Below, in pieces: positions 1-6,285 of a stretch of DNA of 15,875 nucleotides (position 1 is its first letter; every line of letters starts with the position of its first letter). The notes beneath the pieces were generated by a model. The model did not search any database, had not been told where the DNA came from, and saw only the letters and a program-made list of their open reading frames with translations. A program made the translations under genes and the position numbers. Source of the DNA: an uncultured Rickettsiales bacterium (GTDB lineage Bacteria; Pseudomonadota; Alphaproteobacteria; UBA8366); NCBI GenBank assembly GCA_913046825.1, contig CAJWTF010000086.1:1-15875 (forward strand), in the 5' to 3' direction.

Positions 1-51
1 AATATACCGACCGAAATCCAAAACCCTAATACCGTTCAAGACACCAGGCAT
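1..51 (-). CDS. CaiB/BaiF-type (family III) CoA-transferase, N-terminal 17 codons only
   Basis: Only the start of this gene lies in the window; it runs off the left edge. Reading leftward from an ATG at 51 gives MPGVLNGIRVLDFGRYI. The string G-I-R-V-L-D-F-G/T-R-Y/V-I close to the N-terminus is the classic opening of family III CoA-transferases, which move CoA between carboxylic acids (formyl-CoA, carnitine, bile-acid and racemase members). A purine-rich GGGGGAG stands about ten bases upstream of the ATG and supports the start. The substrate cannot be guessed from 17 residues. A link to the 3-hydroxyacyl-CoA dehydrogenase further right is possible but they are not adjacent. The call rests on a short but distinctive motif; the sequence left of the window would settle it. 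Confidence 0.72.
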   Translation of the reverse strand, partial: MPGVLNGIRVLDFGRYI

Positions 52-133
52 CTCTATGTCTCCCCCTTATACTCACCAAAATTCTTGATAGGTGATTTAC
101 CCCAACCGGGGCGAAAGGGAAGCGGGGTGTCGA

Positions 134-1090
134 TCAAGTGTCGGGGATATCGATACGCTGTATCTGTTCCCCGGCGCAATGAAGTCGCCACATTTCACGG
201 AACCCGTTTTCAAGGGCGCGGACGCTGCGTGCCGTGTCGAATAGGGGCGCGCTGTCATGCGCGTCTTCCAGGTGTTGGCGCAGATTGACCCGCGCGTCTG
301 AATCTTGCGCGAGACGGATCGCCAGAGCGATAAATTTTGCCCAAGATTCGGTGATGAGTTCCGGTAAACTTGCCGCATGCAGCGCGCTCGCGATGGGCGA
401 AAAGCCCCGCGATCAGATGACCGATGGCATGATCGCGAAAATCCGCTGAGAGATAACTGAGACGCATTTGGCGATTTGGCGCGGGTTCGGAGCCATGAGA
501 ATAGGGTATAGCGCCATGTCGCGTGAGTTTGCGAGAGATCCCATCGGCGTGAAGCTGTGCAACCTGGAGGTTTGCGGACGTATCCTCAATGCGGGCGATG
601 TTAATGAAAGCATGTTCACCGGGTGCAATGCTGCGCTCAATCAAATCTCGTGTTAGGGCGTCGAGACGTCTTCCGTCTCATCGAGTCCATCCCAATCACA
701 GGCGTGCCTCAGTTCGAAATACGATTGCGCGGCCGCAAGGCCGTCGTCTCGAAAGGCGTCGATAACGTCTTGTGCCGCCTGGCGTCGGCGTTCGGCAAAT
801 GTTGGTCTTTGCGAGTGTGACACCGCGTTTACGTTTTTCCTGCAAGGCGTCGGCGAGCCGGGTTTGGGAGACGGGTGGACTGGATTTGGCGCCAAGGCCT
901 TACGGTCAGGGTCCGCTGCTTCCTCGATACGATTTAAACTAGGAAGTGCCACGCCGTACGAACAATGGCCGTTCGGTAAATCTGGCTATTTTTCTATGAC
1001 CGCCCGAGATACGACTTCCGCGTCGCCGTACTTGTCATTACGCTGCAAGGGAAGCGCCTGCTCAAGCAAGGCTTCCGGCGATGCGTTCAC
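134..1090 (-). pseudogene. Decayed TPR / SPINDLY-type O-GlcNAc transferase (GT41 family), catalytic core deleted
   Basis: Three frames on the minus strand together give pieces of a bacterial SPINDLY-like protein, which has N-terminal TPRs and a UDP-sugar glycosyltransferase domain. From a likely GTG at 1090 comes a TPR piece (LLEQALPLQRNDKYGDAEVV) broken by a TAG at 986-988 (probably CAG before). Further pieces are ELRHACDWDGLDE, then after a shift near 655 RRLDALTRDLIERSIAPGEH and MRLSYLSADFRDHAIGHLIA, the family's hallmark start of the catalytic domain. Near 384-400 this jumps directly to the C-terminal tail: LHAASLPELITESWAKFIAL, then DSAPLFDTARSVRALENGF and REMW, ending in TGA at 134-136. 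Intact relatives have roughly 200 or more residues between these motifs, including the UDP-GlcNAc site. The product cannot be active. Its former role was probably glycosylation of protein or a surface structure. Confidence 0.85.
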
Positions 1091-1149
1091 AGAATAGACT
1101 TTCGGTTTTACTCAAAACCCAGCAAGTCGCACGTCCACAAATAGTCAAT

Positions 1150-1185
1150 GCGGCAAAGGCCGCCAATACTAATAATATTAGTGTT
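1150..1185 (-). terminator. Pair of hairpins after the zinc-ribbon gene, possible terminator
   Basis: Downstream of the zinc-ribbon stop on the minus strand are two adjacent inverted repeats. The first is AATACTAAT/ATTAGTGTT around a 3-base loop (1165-1185), with one imperfect pair. The second is GCGGC/GCCGC around a 4-base loop (1150-1163). There is no clear run of T after either, so a rho-independent terminator is only a possibility. Confidence 0.3.
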
Positions 1186-1202
1186 CTGGGAGGTGGACGC
1201 CG

Positions 1203-1376
1203 TCAAGCCGCGAGGCTGCTGTCCCGCCATGCAGAAGTGCTTTTGCACGATTGACAGACACGTTCTCCGTAATGGCTCGACGTAAATTTCGTCGAGCACA
1301 TCAAGCATTTACGCTCTTTTTTCTCATGCTTGCGATCGGAAGTCGGTTTTTTGTAGTTAGATGACTGAGATGCCAT
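1203..1376 (-). CDS. Small zinc-ribbon protein (57 aa), intact, unknown function
   Basis: An open frame of 57 codons from ATG at 1376-1374 to TGA at 1205-1203 encodes a lysine-rich N-terminus (residues 1-23) and then a compact C4 zinc ribbon: CLMC at residues 24-27, a short loop with FTSS and GERV, and CQSC at residues 41-44, followed by KSTSAWRDSS. The pattern CLMC-x13-CxxC followed by a basic SxAWR tail resembles short zinc-finger proteins known from alphaproteobacteria, whose role is unknown; nucleic-acid or protein binding is a guess. An AGGTGA ribosome site lies about nine bases before the ATG, and a good promoter lies just upstream. A longer frame on the same strand (1108-1308) overlaps it but matches nothing and lacks these signals. 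The gene is free of lesions although both neighbours are wrecked, which suggests it is still under selection. Confidence 0.8.
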   Translation of the reverse strand: MASQSSNYKKPTSDRKHEKKERKCLMCSTKFTSSHYGERVCQSCKSTSAWRDSSLAA

Positions 1377-1410
1377 TTCTTTGCTTCACCTGTGCTCTAA
1401 AAGAAAGCCG

Positions 1411-1439
1411 AATATAGAGCGCCTAATTTTTCATCGCAA
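1411..1439 (-). promoter_or_regulatory. Sigma70-type promoter for the zinc-ribbon gene
   Basis: On the minus strand TTGCGA (1439-1434) is followed after exactly 17 bases by TATATT (1416-1411). This matches the -35 consensus at 4 of 6 and the -10 at 5 of 6 positions. It lies in a markedly AT-rich stretch (about 1377-1534). Transcription would begin near 1404 and leave a leader of about 28 bases before the ATG at 1376. Apart from this promoter nothing else was seen in the AT-rich stretch. Confidence 0.6.
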
Positions 1440-1534
1440 CAAAAATCACACTGTCATGATATATTTCTATTTTTATAAATGTGTAACACGGAGATTTTTT
1501 CTTTTACTTACAATATACTACATGCCACTCTCTC

Positions 1535-2607
1535 TCAAGGACAGTGCCGCGCTTCATCGCAGGTGATATTAAAGCGCTTCGAGATCTCCCGCGTTATTGT
1601 CTCCTTGAGCGTGCGTTTTGGCCACCAACCGGTTCGCGTCCCCACTTTCGCGTTATCGGTCACATAATATCAGATGTCGTTTGCACGTGTTTCGGGAACT
1701 GTGCTGATAACGAGAGGGTTGCCGGTCAATTCTTCGCAATGCCGGTTCAATTCCCGAAGCGATGCGCTGGTCGCCGCACCATCGCCCACATTGAATGTTT
1801 GAACGTCTTTCGTTTCAATCCCGTCCAAATTTAGCGCGATCAGGTCTTACAAATCAGCAATGTGCAGTGAATCGCGGACTGGGTGTCCGTCGCCGCCGTG
1901 GCCGATATAGGCGAGCGCTCTGCCGAACAGATGGCGAGCCAACCAAAGCGTGATGACCCCTTGATCGACCTTGCCCATTTGCCATGTCCTCGTGAGGATT
2001 CCACAATGGTAGATGACCGCCGTAACCCTTACGCAGCTCGGAATTACTCTATTAATTGTTCCTCTGCGAGTTTAGTAGCGCCATAGAGTGAGCGTGGCCC
2101 AGCGGTACTGAAATTTTCGGCGATGCCGGCGGCGGACTAACCGGTTCCGGCTGCGCCCTCGGCGATTTCCAGGCGTTCGCCCTGCACTTCGAGTGGTAAG
2201 TCTGTCAGCGCCGTTATGGAGTAGACGCGGCTTCAGGAGAGCAAAATCATATCTCCGCCCCATCGGCGCAGATGTTCGAGATAGTTCAGCGCACAGGTGA
2301 GGTTGGTGTCGAGCACATATCCAGGTGCCCATTTTGCCCAGCCAGGATGCTTAGCTCCACTGAACATTCGATTAGAAAATCGACGGCGCCAAGGGCGGCC
2401 AAGTAGCCTTCAATTAGGACGTCGCTATGCAGAAATTCAACGACGCGGCAGCCAGTCGACTAAGTGTCAGTTCGCTACTGCGTCGTTTCAGATTATTCAG
2501 GGCGACTACGGAGAAGGCCGGACGCTCCCGCGCAATCATGCAGGCGAGGTTGGAGCCGACAAACCGGCGCCAACGGCTACGGCAATTCGCTTCTTTAACT
2601 AATTACG
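1535..2607 (-). pseudogene. Decayed NAD-dependent sugar-nucleotide epimerase (extended SDR, CDP-paratose epimerase type)
   Basis: Joining frames on the minus strand rebuilds an extended short-chain dehydrogenase. Near 2600 comes KRIAVAVGAG, shifted by one lost base in the Rossmann glycine motif so that FVGSNLA continues in another frame. Then follow VVALNNLKRRSSELTLSRL, VDFLIECSVELSILAGQNG and, after a shift, YVLDTNLTCALNYLEHLRRW. The catalytic YGATK is at 2085-2071. The C-terminal parts include VQTFNVGDGAATSASLRELN and TGWWPKRTLKETI, ending in TGA at 1537-1535. At least three in-frame stops interrupt the middle (after MILLS, after AAGTG, after QLIE) and more lie near LHIADL and TRAND. The NLKRRxSE and IECSAE strings recall CDP-paratose/CDP-tyvelose 2-epimerases, which act on nucleotide sugars for O-antigen; the exact substrate is inferred. 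The start is uncertain. Confidence 0.82.
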
Positions 2608-2707
2608 AGATATCACGCTCCGTCGGCCATACACAATACCTAGGCCAATTTCTCAACGGCATGCTATATATTGCTAAATATGCGAAGTTTTGCGTTTGGA
2701 GAGAGTA

Positions 2708-3657
2708 ATGTAGCAAAGCGGTAAGAAGATCCGCTCCTTGGTAACAGGCGGTGCTGGCTTCATCGGCTCGCATTTATGCGAGCGATTGGTCGAGCGCGGC
2801 CATGAAGTGGTTTGCGTCGACAATTACTATACCGGCGCGAAGGTTAACATCGCGCATTTGCTCGGTGATTCGTATTTCGAATTGATCCGCCACGATGTGA
2901 CCTTTCCGCTCTATATCGAGGTGGACGAAATCTATAACTTGGCTTGCCCCGCTTCTCCCGTTCACTACCAACGCGACCCGGTTCAAACGACGAAAACGAA
3001 CGTGCATGGCGCGATCAATATTCTCGGTCTTGCCAAGCGCTTGAAGGTCCGTGTGTTGCAGGCGTCGACCAGCGAAATCTACGGCGACCCGAGCGTGCAT
3101 CCACAACCGGAAGACTATCAAGGAAACGTCAACCCAATCGGCCCCCGTGCTTGCTACGACGAAGGCAAACGTTGCGCCGAAACATTGTTCTTCGACTACC
3201 ATCGCCAACATGGGCTGCCGATTAAGATAGCGCGCATCTTCAACACCTACGGTCCACGGATGATGCCGGATGACGGTCGGGTGGTTTCAAACTTCATCGT
3301 CCAGGCATTGCGCGGCGATCCCATCACCGTATATGGGGACTGCATCCAAACTCGGTCGTTCTGTATGTCGACAATTTAGTCGAAGGAATGATCCGCTTGA
3401 TGGAATCGCCAGAAAGCGAAACTGGACCAGTCAATCTAGGCAACCCGGTGGAAACGACAATCGGTGAGTTGGCGGCCCGCATCACGGCGTTGGCTGGCGG
3501 CGAGTCGCAGGTCGACTAGCGTACCTTGCCAATGGACGATCCCTTGCAGCGGTGCCCATATATCACTCGGGCAAAGTCGATTTTGGATTGGTCTCTATCG
3601 GTGGCGCTCGATGATGGTCTGTCAAAAACAATCGCCTACTTTCGCAGCATTCTGTAG
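2708..3657 (+). pseudogene. UDP-glucuronate decarboxylase (UDP-xylose synthase), broken by nonsense codons and a frameshift
   Basis: This extended SDR would decarboxylate UDP-glucuronate to UDP-xylose for surface polysaccharide. A good ribosome site (GGAGAG) precedes ATG at 2708, but codon 2 is TAG (2711-2713). After it the frame is open: [16 protein letters not shown] (NAD site), the family signature [20 protein letters not shown], catalytic YDEGK, and [12 protein letters not shown]. Near 3363 one base is missing inside RSFCYVDDL, and the reading ends early at 3379. In the next frame the C-terminal part continues with [38 protein letters not shown] and DWSLSVALDDGLSKTIAYF, interrupted by a second TAG at about 3517-3519 (probably TAC before) and ending at 3657. 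A TTG at 2738 could restart translation, but the protein would still be truncated. Its 3' end converges on the SNase-like gene with only 7 bases between. Confidence 0.9.
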
Positions 3658-3664
3658 TGCTGCG

Positions 3665-4141
3665 CTAACCACCGGGACTGGATTTTGCCCAAAGACCTCG
3701 CTCCGAGGCCCGGGCGTCCTCTCCGTCGACGACGTAGCGGTCGGTTTGGGTTCGGAACGCCTCGGCCCAGCCGCTCTGTACCATATCTTCGTTGATGTCG
3801 CGCTCGCCGCTATAGCAGGTCGCTAAATTAGCGGCACCCTTCACTTTCAATTCAATATTGCAGGATAAACGCCAACCGTCTTCTAGTTGGATCAATTGTG
3901 ACCAGGCGGCCACGTCGCATTTCATTTTGGCATCGTCGATTTGGCAAATGATGTCAATTTTGGGCGCGCTGACGCCGAATAGTCGGAGTATCCGTTTGAC
4001 GATCAGTATCGTATTCCCCGACTTAGCCGATGCATAGCCGCGCACTTCCTTGGCCGCGACTGTCGAGGATAATAAATTGGAGCTCAGTAGACTAAAGTAT
4101 AAACCGACAACAATGGTCAGATGTCTCGCCATTGCCTTCAT
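3665..4141 (-). CDS. Secreted SNase-like (thermonuclease-fold) protein with altered catalytic residues
   Basis: The product has 158 residues from ATG at 4141. A GAGAGAG ribosome site lies inside the preceding gene, whose stop is 2 bases away. Residues 1-30 form a signal peptide (MKAMARHL, hydrophobic stretch, STVAA). The rest follows the staphylococcal-nuclease fold: SGNTILIV (42-48) where the family has a DGDT-type strand, RLFGVSAPKID (53-63) where active enzymes have RLxGIDAPE, and late SGERDINEDMVQSGWAEAF and ASERGLW. The first calcium aspartate is Asn43, the second is Ser58, and the catalytic glutamate position is Lys61, so nuclease activity looks lost. Four cysteines (66, 75, 94, 109) suggest disulfides in the periplasm. 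The frame is open throughout, so it is either a retained non-enzymatic protein or the early stage of decay. It is the last gene of the dehydrogenase/zinc-ribbon unit. Confidence 0.75.
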   Translation of the reverse strand: MKAMARHLTIVVGLYFSLLSSNLLSSTVAAKEVRGYASAKSGNTILIVKRILRLFGVSAPKIDIICQIDDAKMKCDVAAWSQLIQLEDGWRLSCNIELKVKGAANLATCYSGERDINEDMVQSGWAEAFRTQTDRYVVDGEDARASERGLWAKSSPGG

Positions 4142-4143
4142 TC

Positions 4144-4320
4144 TTACTCTCTCGCCGCGGCCATTGGTCGTGCCGGGAGTGCCGAGCCGCAATCGACATC
4201 GCCGTCGCAACAGGGTGCGAGATTGGTTTTGCAGTGGACGCATTGCGCATGTCCATGTACGTAGTCCATCGGTGTCGGTGCGCCGCACCAAGGACAAAAT
4301 ATGTGTGTGGAATCACCCAT
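4144..4320 (-). CDS. Small CPWCG zinc-ribbon protein (58 aa), unknown function
   Basis: A short open frame from ATG at 4320-4318 to TAA at 4146-4144 encodes 58 residues: CPWCG at 9-13, then DYVHGHAQCVHC, and KTNLAPCCDGD at 31-41. The two CxxC pairs with a YVHGHAQC linker and a trailing PCC resemble small zinc-ribbon proteins of alphaproteobacteria with no assigned role. The gene lies 47 bases after the dehydrogenase stop, and its own stop is 2 bases before the SNase-like start, so all three look cotranscribed. No ribosome site is visible before the ATG. Instead the start codon sits in the loop of a long hairpin. A longer frame on the same strand (4092-4337) overlaps it but lacks the cysteine pattern. 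The reading frame is well supported by motif and spacing; the function is unknown. Confidence 0.8.
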   Translation of the reverse strand: MGDSTHIFCPWCGAPTPMDYVHGHAQCVHCKTNLAPCCDGDVDCGSALPARPMAAARE

Positions 4321-4338
4321 ATCGGTGATTCTAACACA
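4304..4338 (-). promoter_or_regulatory. Hairpin holding the start codon of the zinc-ribbon gene in its loop
   Basis: In the minus-strand transcript GAAUCACC pairs perfectly with GGUGAUUC (4331-4324 with 4317-4310) around the six-base loop GAUAUG, which contains the AUG of the zinc-ribbon gene. After a small internal loop (UA opposite C), UGUGU (4338-4334) pairs with ACACA (4308-4304). The result is 13 base pairs around a start codon that lacks a visible ribosome site. It could control translation. As DNA, the 8-bp palindrome could also bind a dimeric regulator. Confidence 0.55.
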
Positions 4339-4367
4339 AAACCACAGCGTCGTGTTAACCGTAACTC

Positions 4368-5465
4368 TTAACCCAGCAGTGTGCCGACCCGCGCCAGTGA
4401 TTTAGGCGTTTTGATGGTGTACTTTTCGCAATAATAGCCGATAAGGCGTGCGACTTCGGTTTCGCCCATGGCGTCCATTGTCGTACACGGTGCTTTGCCA
4501 AATCGCAGGGCTAAGCCAGCCCCCATATCGATTTCAGCGGGACTCGCTACTTCTTCGTCGAGTTCTTGTAGGACCGGCAGGAACGTTGCGCCCAACAGGC
4601 GGTCGGCGATGGCGGCATCCGCCGCGACATCCGGCGCCGGGGCCTCGCCGATATCCCACTTGCCGTTATTGGCACCCATTTCCTTGACCTTATCTGTCGG
4701 TTTGTAGAACGCGCCATGCGGCTCCAAATTTTCCGCCGCATGCGCCATCGTCTGCATGCCGACAAGGTTCATGACCAGGAAGGGGCCTGCGGCAATCCCC
4801 AGTGCGTCTTGGGCGACGCGGTCGATCTGCGCCGATGATCCGAGACCTTCCTCGAGCAGTCGCACCGCCTCGTTCGAATACGGACAGAAGAATCTGTTGA
4901 GTGCGAACCCGTAACTGTCGCGGCACAGGATCGGTTTTTTCGACGTTGCGTTGCAAAAGGCGACCGCGGTGTCGATGATATCTTGGCGGGTTTTGTCACC
5001 GCGCACGACTTCGACGATGGGGTTGATGGCGGCGGGGTTAAAATAGTGCAGGCCGAGAAACCGGCTCGGGTCGGTGACGGCTTCGGCCAATCCGTTGACT
5101 GTCAGGCAACTGGTGTTTGTTGCGACCACCGCGCTGTCGCGCAAGACCGGGTTCAAGCGGCCGTAAAGCTCCGCCTTCAAGTCGAAGCGCTCGAACACAG
5201 CCTCAATGATAAGGTCTGCCTCACATGCGAGCTCGATTCCCGTGCCGCCGCTCAACCGTGCTTTCGCCGCTGCCGCATCGGCTTCGCTCATCCGGCCTTT
5301 CTCGGCGTTTCGGTCATAGAAGCCGTTGGTGGTCGCGATCGACCGTTTCACTGAGTCCTCGGAGATATCGATCATGCGCACGTCGATGCCGTGTTGCGCG
5401 ATATTCGCTGCGATGCCGGAGCCCATTGTGCCGGCTCCGATGATGGCGACGTTCTTAAATGTCAT
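4368..5465 (-). CDS. 3-hydroxyacyl-CoA dehydrogenase (NAD-dependent)
   Basis: The 365-residue product oxidises 3-hydroxyacyl-CoA to 3-ketoacyl-CoA in fatty-acid or related acyl-CoA metabolism. The N-terminal Rossmann domain starts with VAIIGAGTMGSGIA (GxGxxG at 10-15). Further family marks are LIIEAVFE, NTSCL (117-121), GLHYFNPAAINPIVEVV with the catalytic pair His140 and Glu152, and GFALNRF with Asn190. A C-terminal 3HCDH domain follows from about residue 185, and a second one from about 285 (AEIDMGAGLALRFGKAPCT). There is no fused enoyl-CoA hydratase domain. I chose ATG at 5465, preceded by AGGGA, over an in-frame TTG at 5483. It heads a minus-strand unit with the zinc-ribbon and SNase-like genes and is divergent from the TPR gene. 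Chain-length preference cannot be read. Confidence 0.93.
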   Translation of the reverse strand: MTFKNVAIIGAGTMGSGIAANIAQHGIDVRMIDISEDSVKRSIATTNGFYDRNAEKGRMSEADAAAAKARLSGGTGIELACEADLIIEAVFERFDLKAELYGRLNPVLRDSAVVATNTSCLTVNGLAEAVTDPSRFLGLHYFNPAAINPIVEVVRGDKTRQDIIDTAVAFCNATSKKPILCRDSYGFALNRFFCPYSNEAVRLLEEGLGSSAQIDRVAQDALGIAAGPFLVMNLVGMQTMAHAAENLEPHGAFYKPTDKVKEMGANNGKWDIGEAPAPDVAADAAIADRLLGATFLPVLQELDEEVASPAEIDMGAGLALRFGKAPCTTMDAMGETEVARLIGYYCEKYTIKTPKSLARVGTLLG

Positions 5466-5623
5466 GCCAATTTCCCTGCTCAAAATTTTGGTTGGGGATG
5501 CTAACGGCTCGCCCCGACGAGGCCAATACCCGAAAATATGAAGGGGCAGGTTTAGATCACGAAATTACCAGTTCTATTTCCCGGTCATACCCCTTATGAA
5601 CTATACCGGAATTTATCTACCAC

Positions 5624-5689
5624 CGTGGCCAAGGAGTGGGCCACGTGCGATGCATTGCTATGATTAGGCCCACTTTGTGGGAGGGGCCT
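5624..5689 (+). promoter_or_regulatory. Structured leader upstream of the TPR gene, with ribosome site in alternative hairpins
   Basis: A perfect 7-bp inverted repeat CGTGGCC/GGCCACG (5624-5630 and 5639-5645) has an 8-base loop. Downstream, AGGCCC/GGGCCT (5666-5671 and 5684-5689) and CCCAC/GTGGG (5669-5673 and 5677-5681) are mutually exclusive hairpins. Both involve the purine-rich GGGAGGGG (5679-5686) that would serve a start at ATG 5693. No convincing -35/-10 pair was found in the divergent region 5466-5620, although TATACC near 5603 is a weak -10 candidate. Confidence 0.35.
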
Positions 5690-5707
5690 GAAATGAGAGG
5701 AAGAAAT

Positions 5708-6166
5708 ATGAAGCAGTTATTGGTCGTCTTGGTGTTCGGAATGTTTTTGTTCACTGGGTCCGCCTACGCGGCGGGATCAAGCGATACGCCTGCCAAAACG
5801 GGTTCGTCCGAAATGATGGCCGCACGCGATCATGTCAAGGCCGAGCGTTATAAGGATGCCATTCCTCAGTTACAGAAAGTGATCGCGCAGCAGCCTCAGA
5901 ACGCCGATGCTTGGAACCTGCTGGCTTATAGTCAGCGTAAGATGGACGATCTCACGGCGTCGCTTGAAAACTACAAAAAGGCGTTGAGCATCGATCCGTC
6001 GCATAAGGATGCGCATGAGTATCTGGGCGAGCTTTATCTGCGGATGGGCGATCTGGCTAAAGCCGAAAAACAACTAAAGCGGCTGGACAGTCTGTGTTTC
6101 TTCGGATGCGACCAAATAGATGAGCTAAAAGCCGCCATCGCCGCCTATAAGAAGAAAAAGGGATAA
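5708..6166 (+). CDS. Secreted tetratricopeptide-repeat protein
   Basis: The 152-residue product has a clear signal peptide (MKQLLVVLVFGMFLFTGSAYA, cleavage after AYA) and about three TPR units. They are MMAARDHVKAERYKDAIPQL (about 36-66), NADAWNLLAYSQRKMDDLTA (about 65-98) and HKDAHEYLGELYLRMGDLAK (about 99-130). It ends in CFFGCDQIDELKAAIAAY, a Cys-rich and helical tail seen in small periplasmic TPR proteins of alphaproteobacteria. TPRs are protein-binding scaffolds; the partner is unknown. Two starts are plausible: ATG at 5708 with AGGAAG just upstream, and ATG at 5693 with GGGAGG about eight bases upstream, which would add MRGRN. Both keep the signal peptide. The gene is divergent from the dehydrogenase gene and 119 bases before the ABC operon, with no terminator seen between. 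Confidence 0.85.
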   Translation: MKQLLVVLVFGMFLFTGSAYAAGSSDTPAKTGSSEMMAARDHVKAERYKDAIPQLQKVIAQQPQNADAWNLLAYSQRKMDDLTASLENYKKALSIDPSHKDAHEYLGELYLRMGDLAKAEKQLKRLDSLCFFGCDQIDELKAAIAAYKKKKG

Positions 6167-6285
6167 CCCTGGCCGCTTCGTATGGCACAATCTTGAAAAT
6201 TTGAGCTGTTTGACTACATCGACACATCGTGTGTTTTTCGAATTCGAGCGTCGCACGACGCGATTTTGCTTTTAAAGGGGGAAAC

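Noticed and set aside
100..133. Possible terminator between the glycosyltransferase pseudogene and the CoA-transferase start
   Set aside because: The G/C runs give only a 4-bp stem and there is no T run on the relevant strand.
1108..1308. A 66-codon minus-strand frame overlapping the first zinc-ribbon gene
   Set aside because: It has no recognisable motif or ribosome site and is explained by the shorter overlapping frame with four ordered cysteines, promoter and ribosome site.
1377..1534. AT-rich stretch considered as an insertion scar or replication signal
   Set aside because: No terminal inverted repeats, target duplication, transposase remnant or repeated boxes were seen; a promoter for the zinc-ribbon gene explains part of it.
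2297..2708. Overlapping plus-strand frames of about 100 codons before the UDP-glucuronate decarboxylase
   Set aside because: Most of the stretch is antisense to the epimerase pseudogene, whose motifs are clear on the minus strand; the plus frames match nothing.
134..3657. All lesions being sequencing or assembly errors
   Set aside because: Single-base shifts could be errors, but the loss of the whole glycosyltransferase core, many separate nonsense substitutions, and the absence of any lesion across about 11 kb of neighbouring genes argue against it.
4092..4337. An 81-codon minus-strand frame overlapping the CPWCG gene
   Set aside because: Its sequence has no family pattern; the other frame carries CPWCG, CVHC and APCCDGD and fits the spacing to the next gene.
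4983..5354. A 123-codon plus-strand frame
   Set aside because: It lies wholly antisense to the well supported 3-hydroxyacyl-CoA dehydrogenase and is a by-product of GC-rich codon use.
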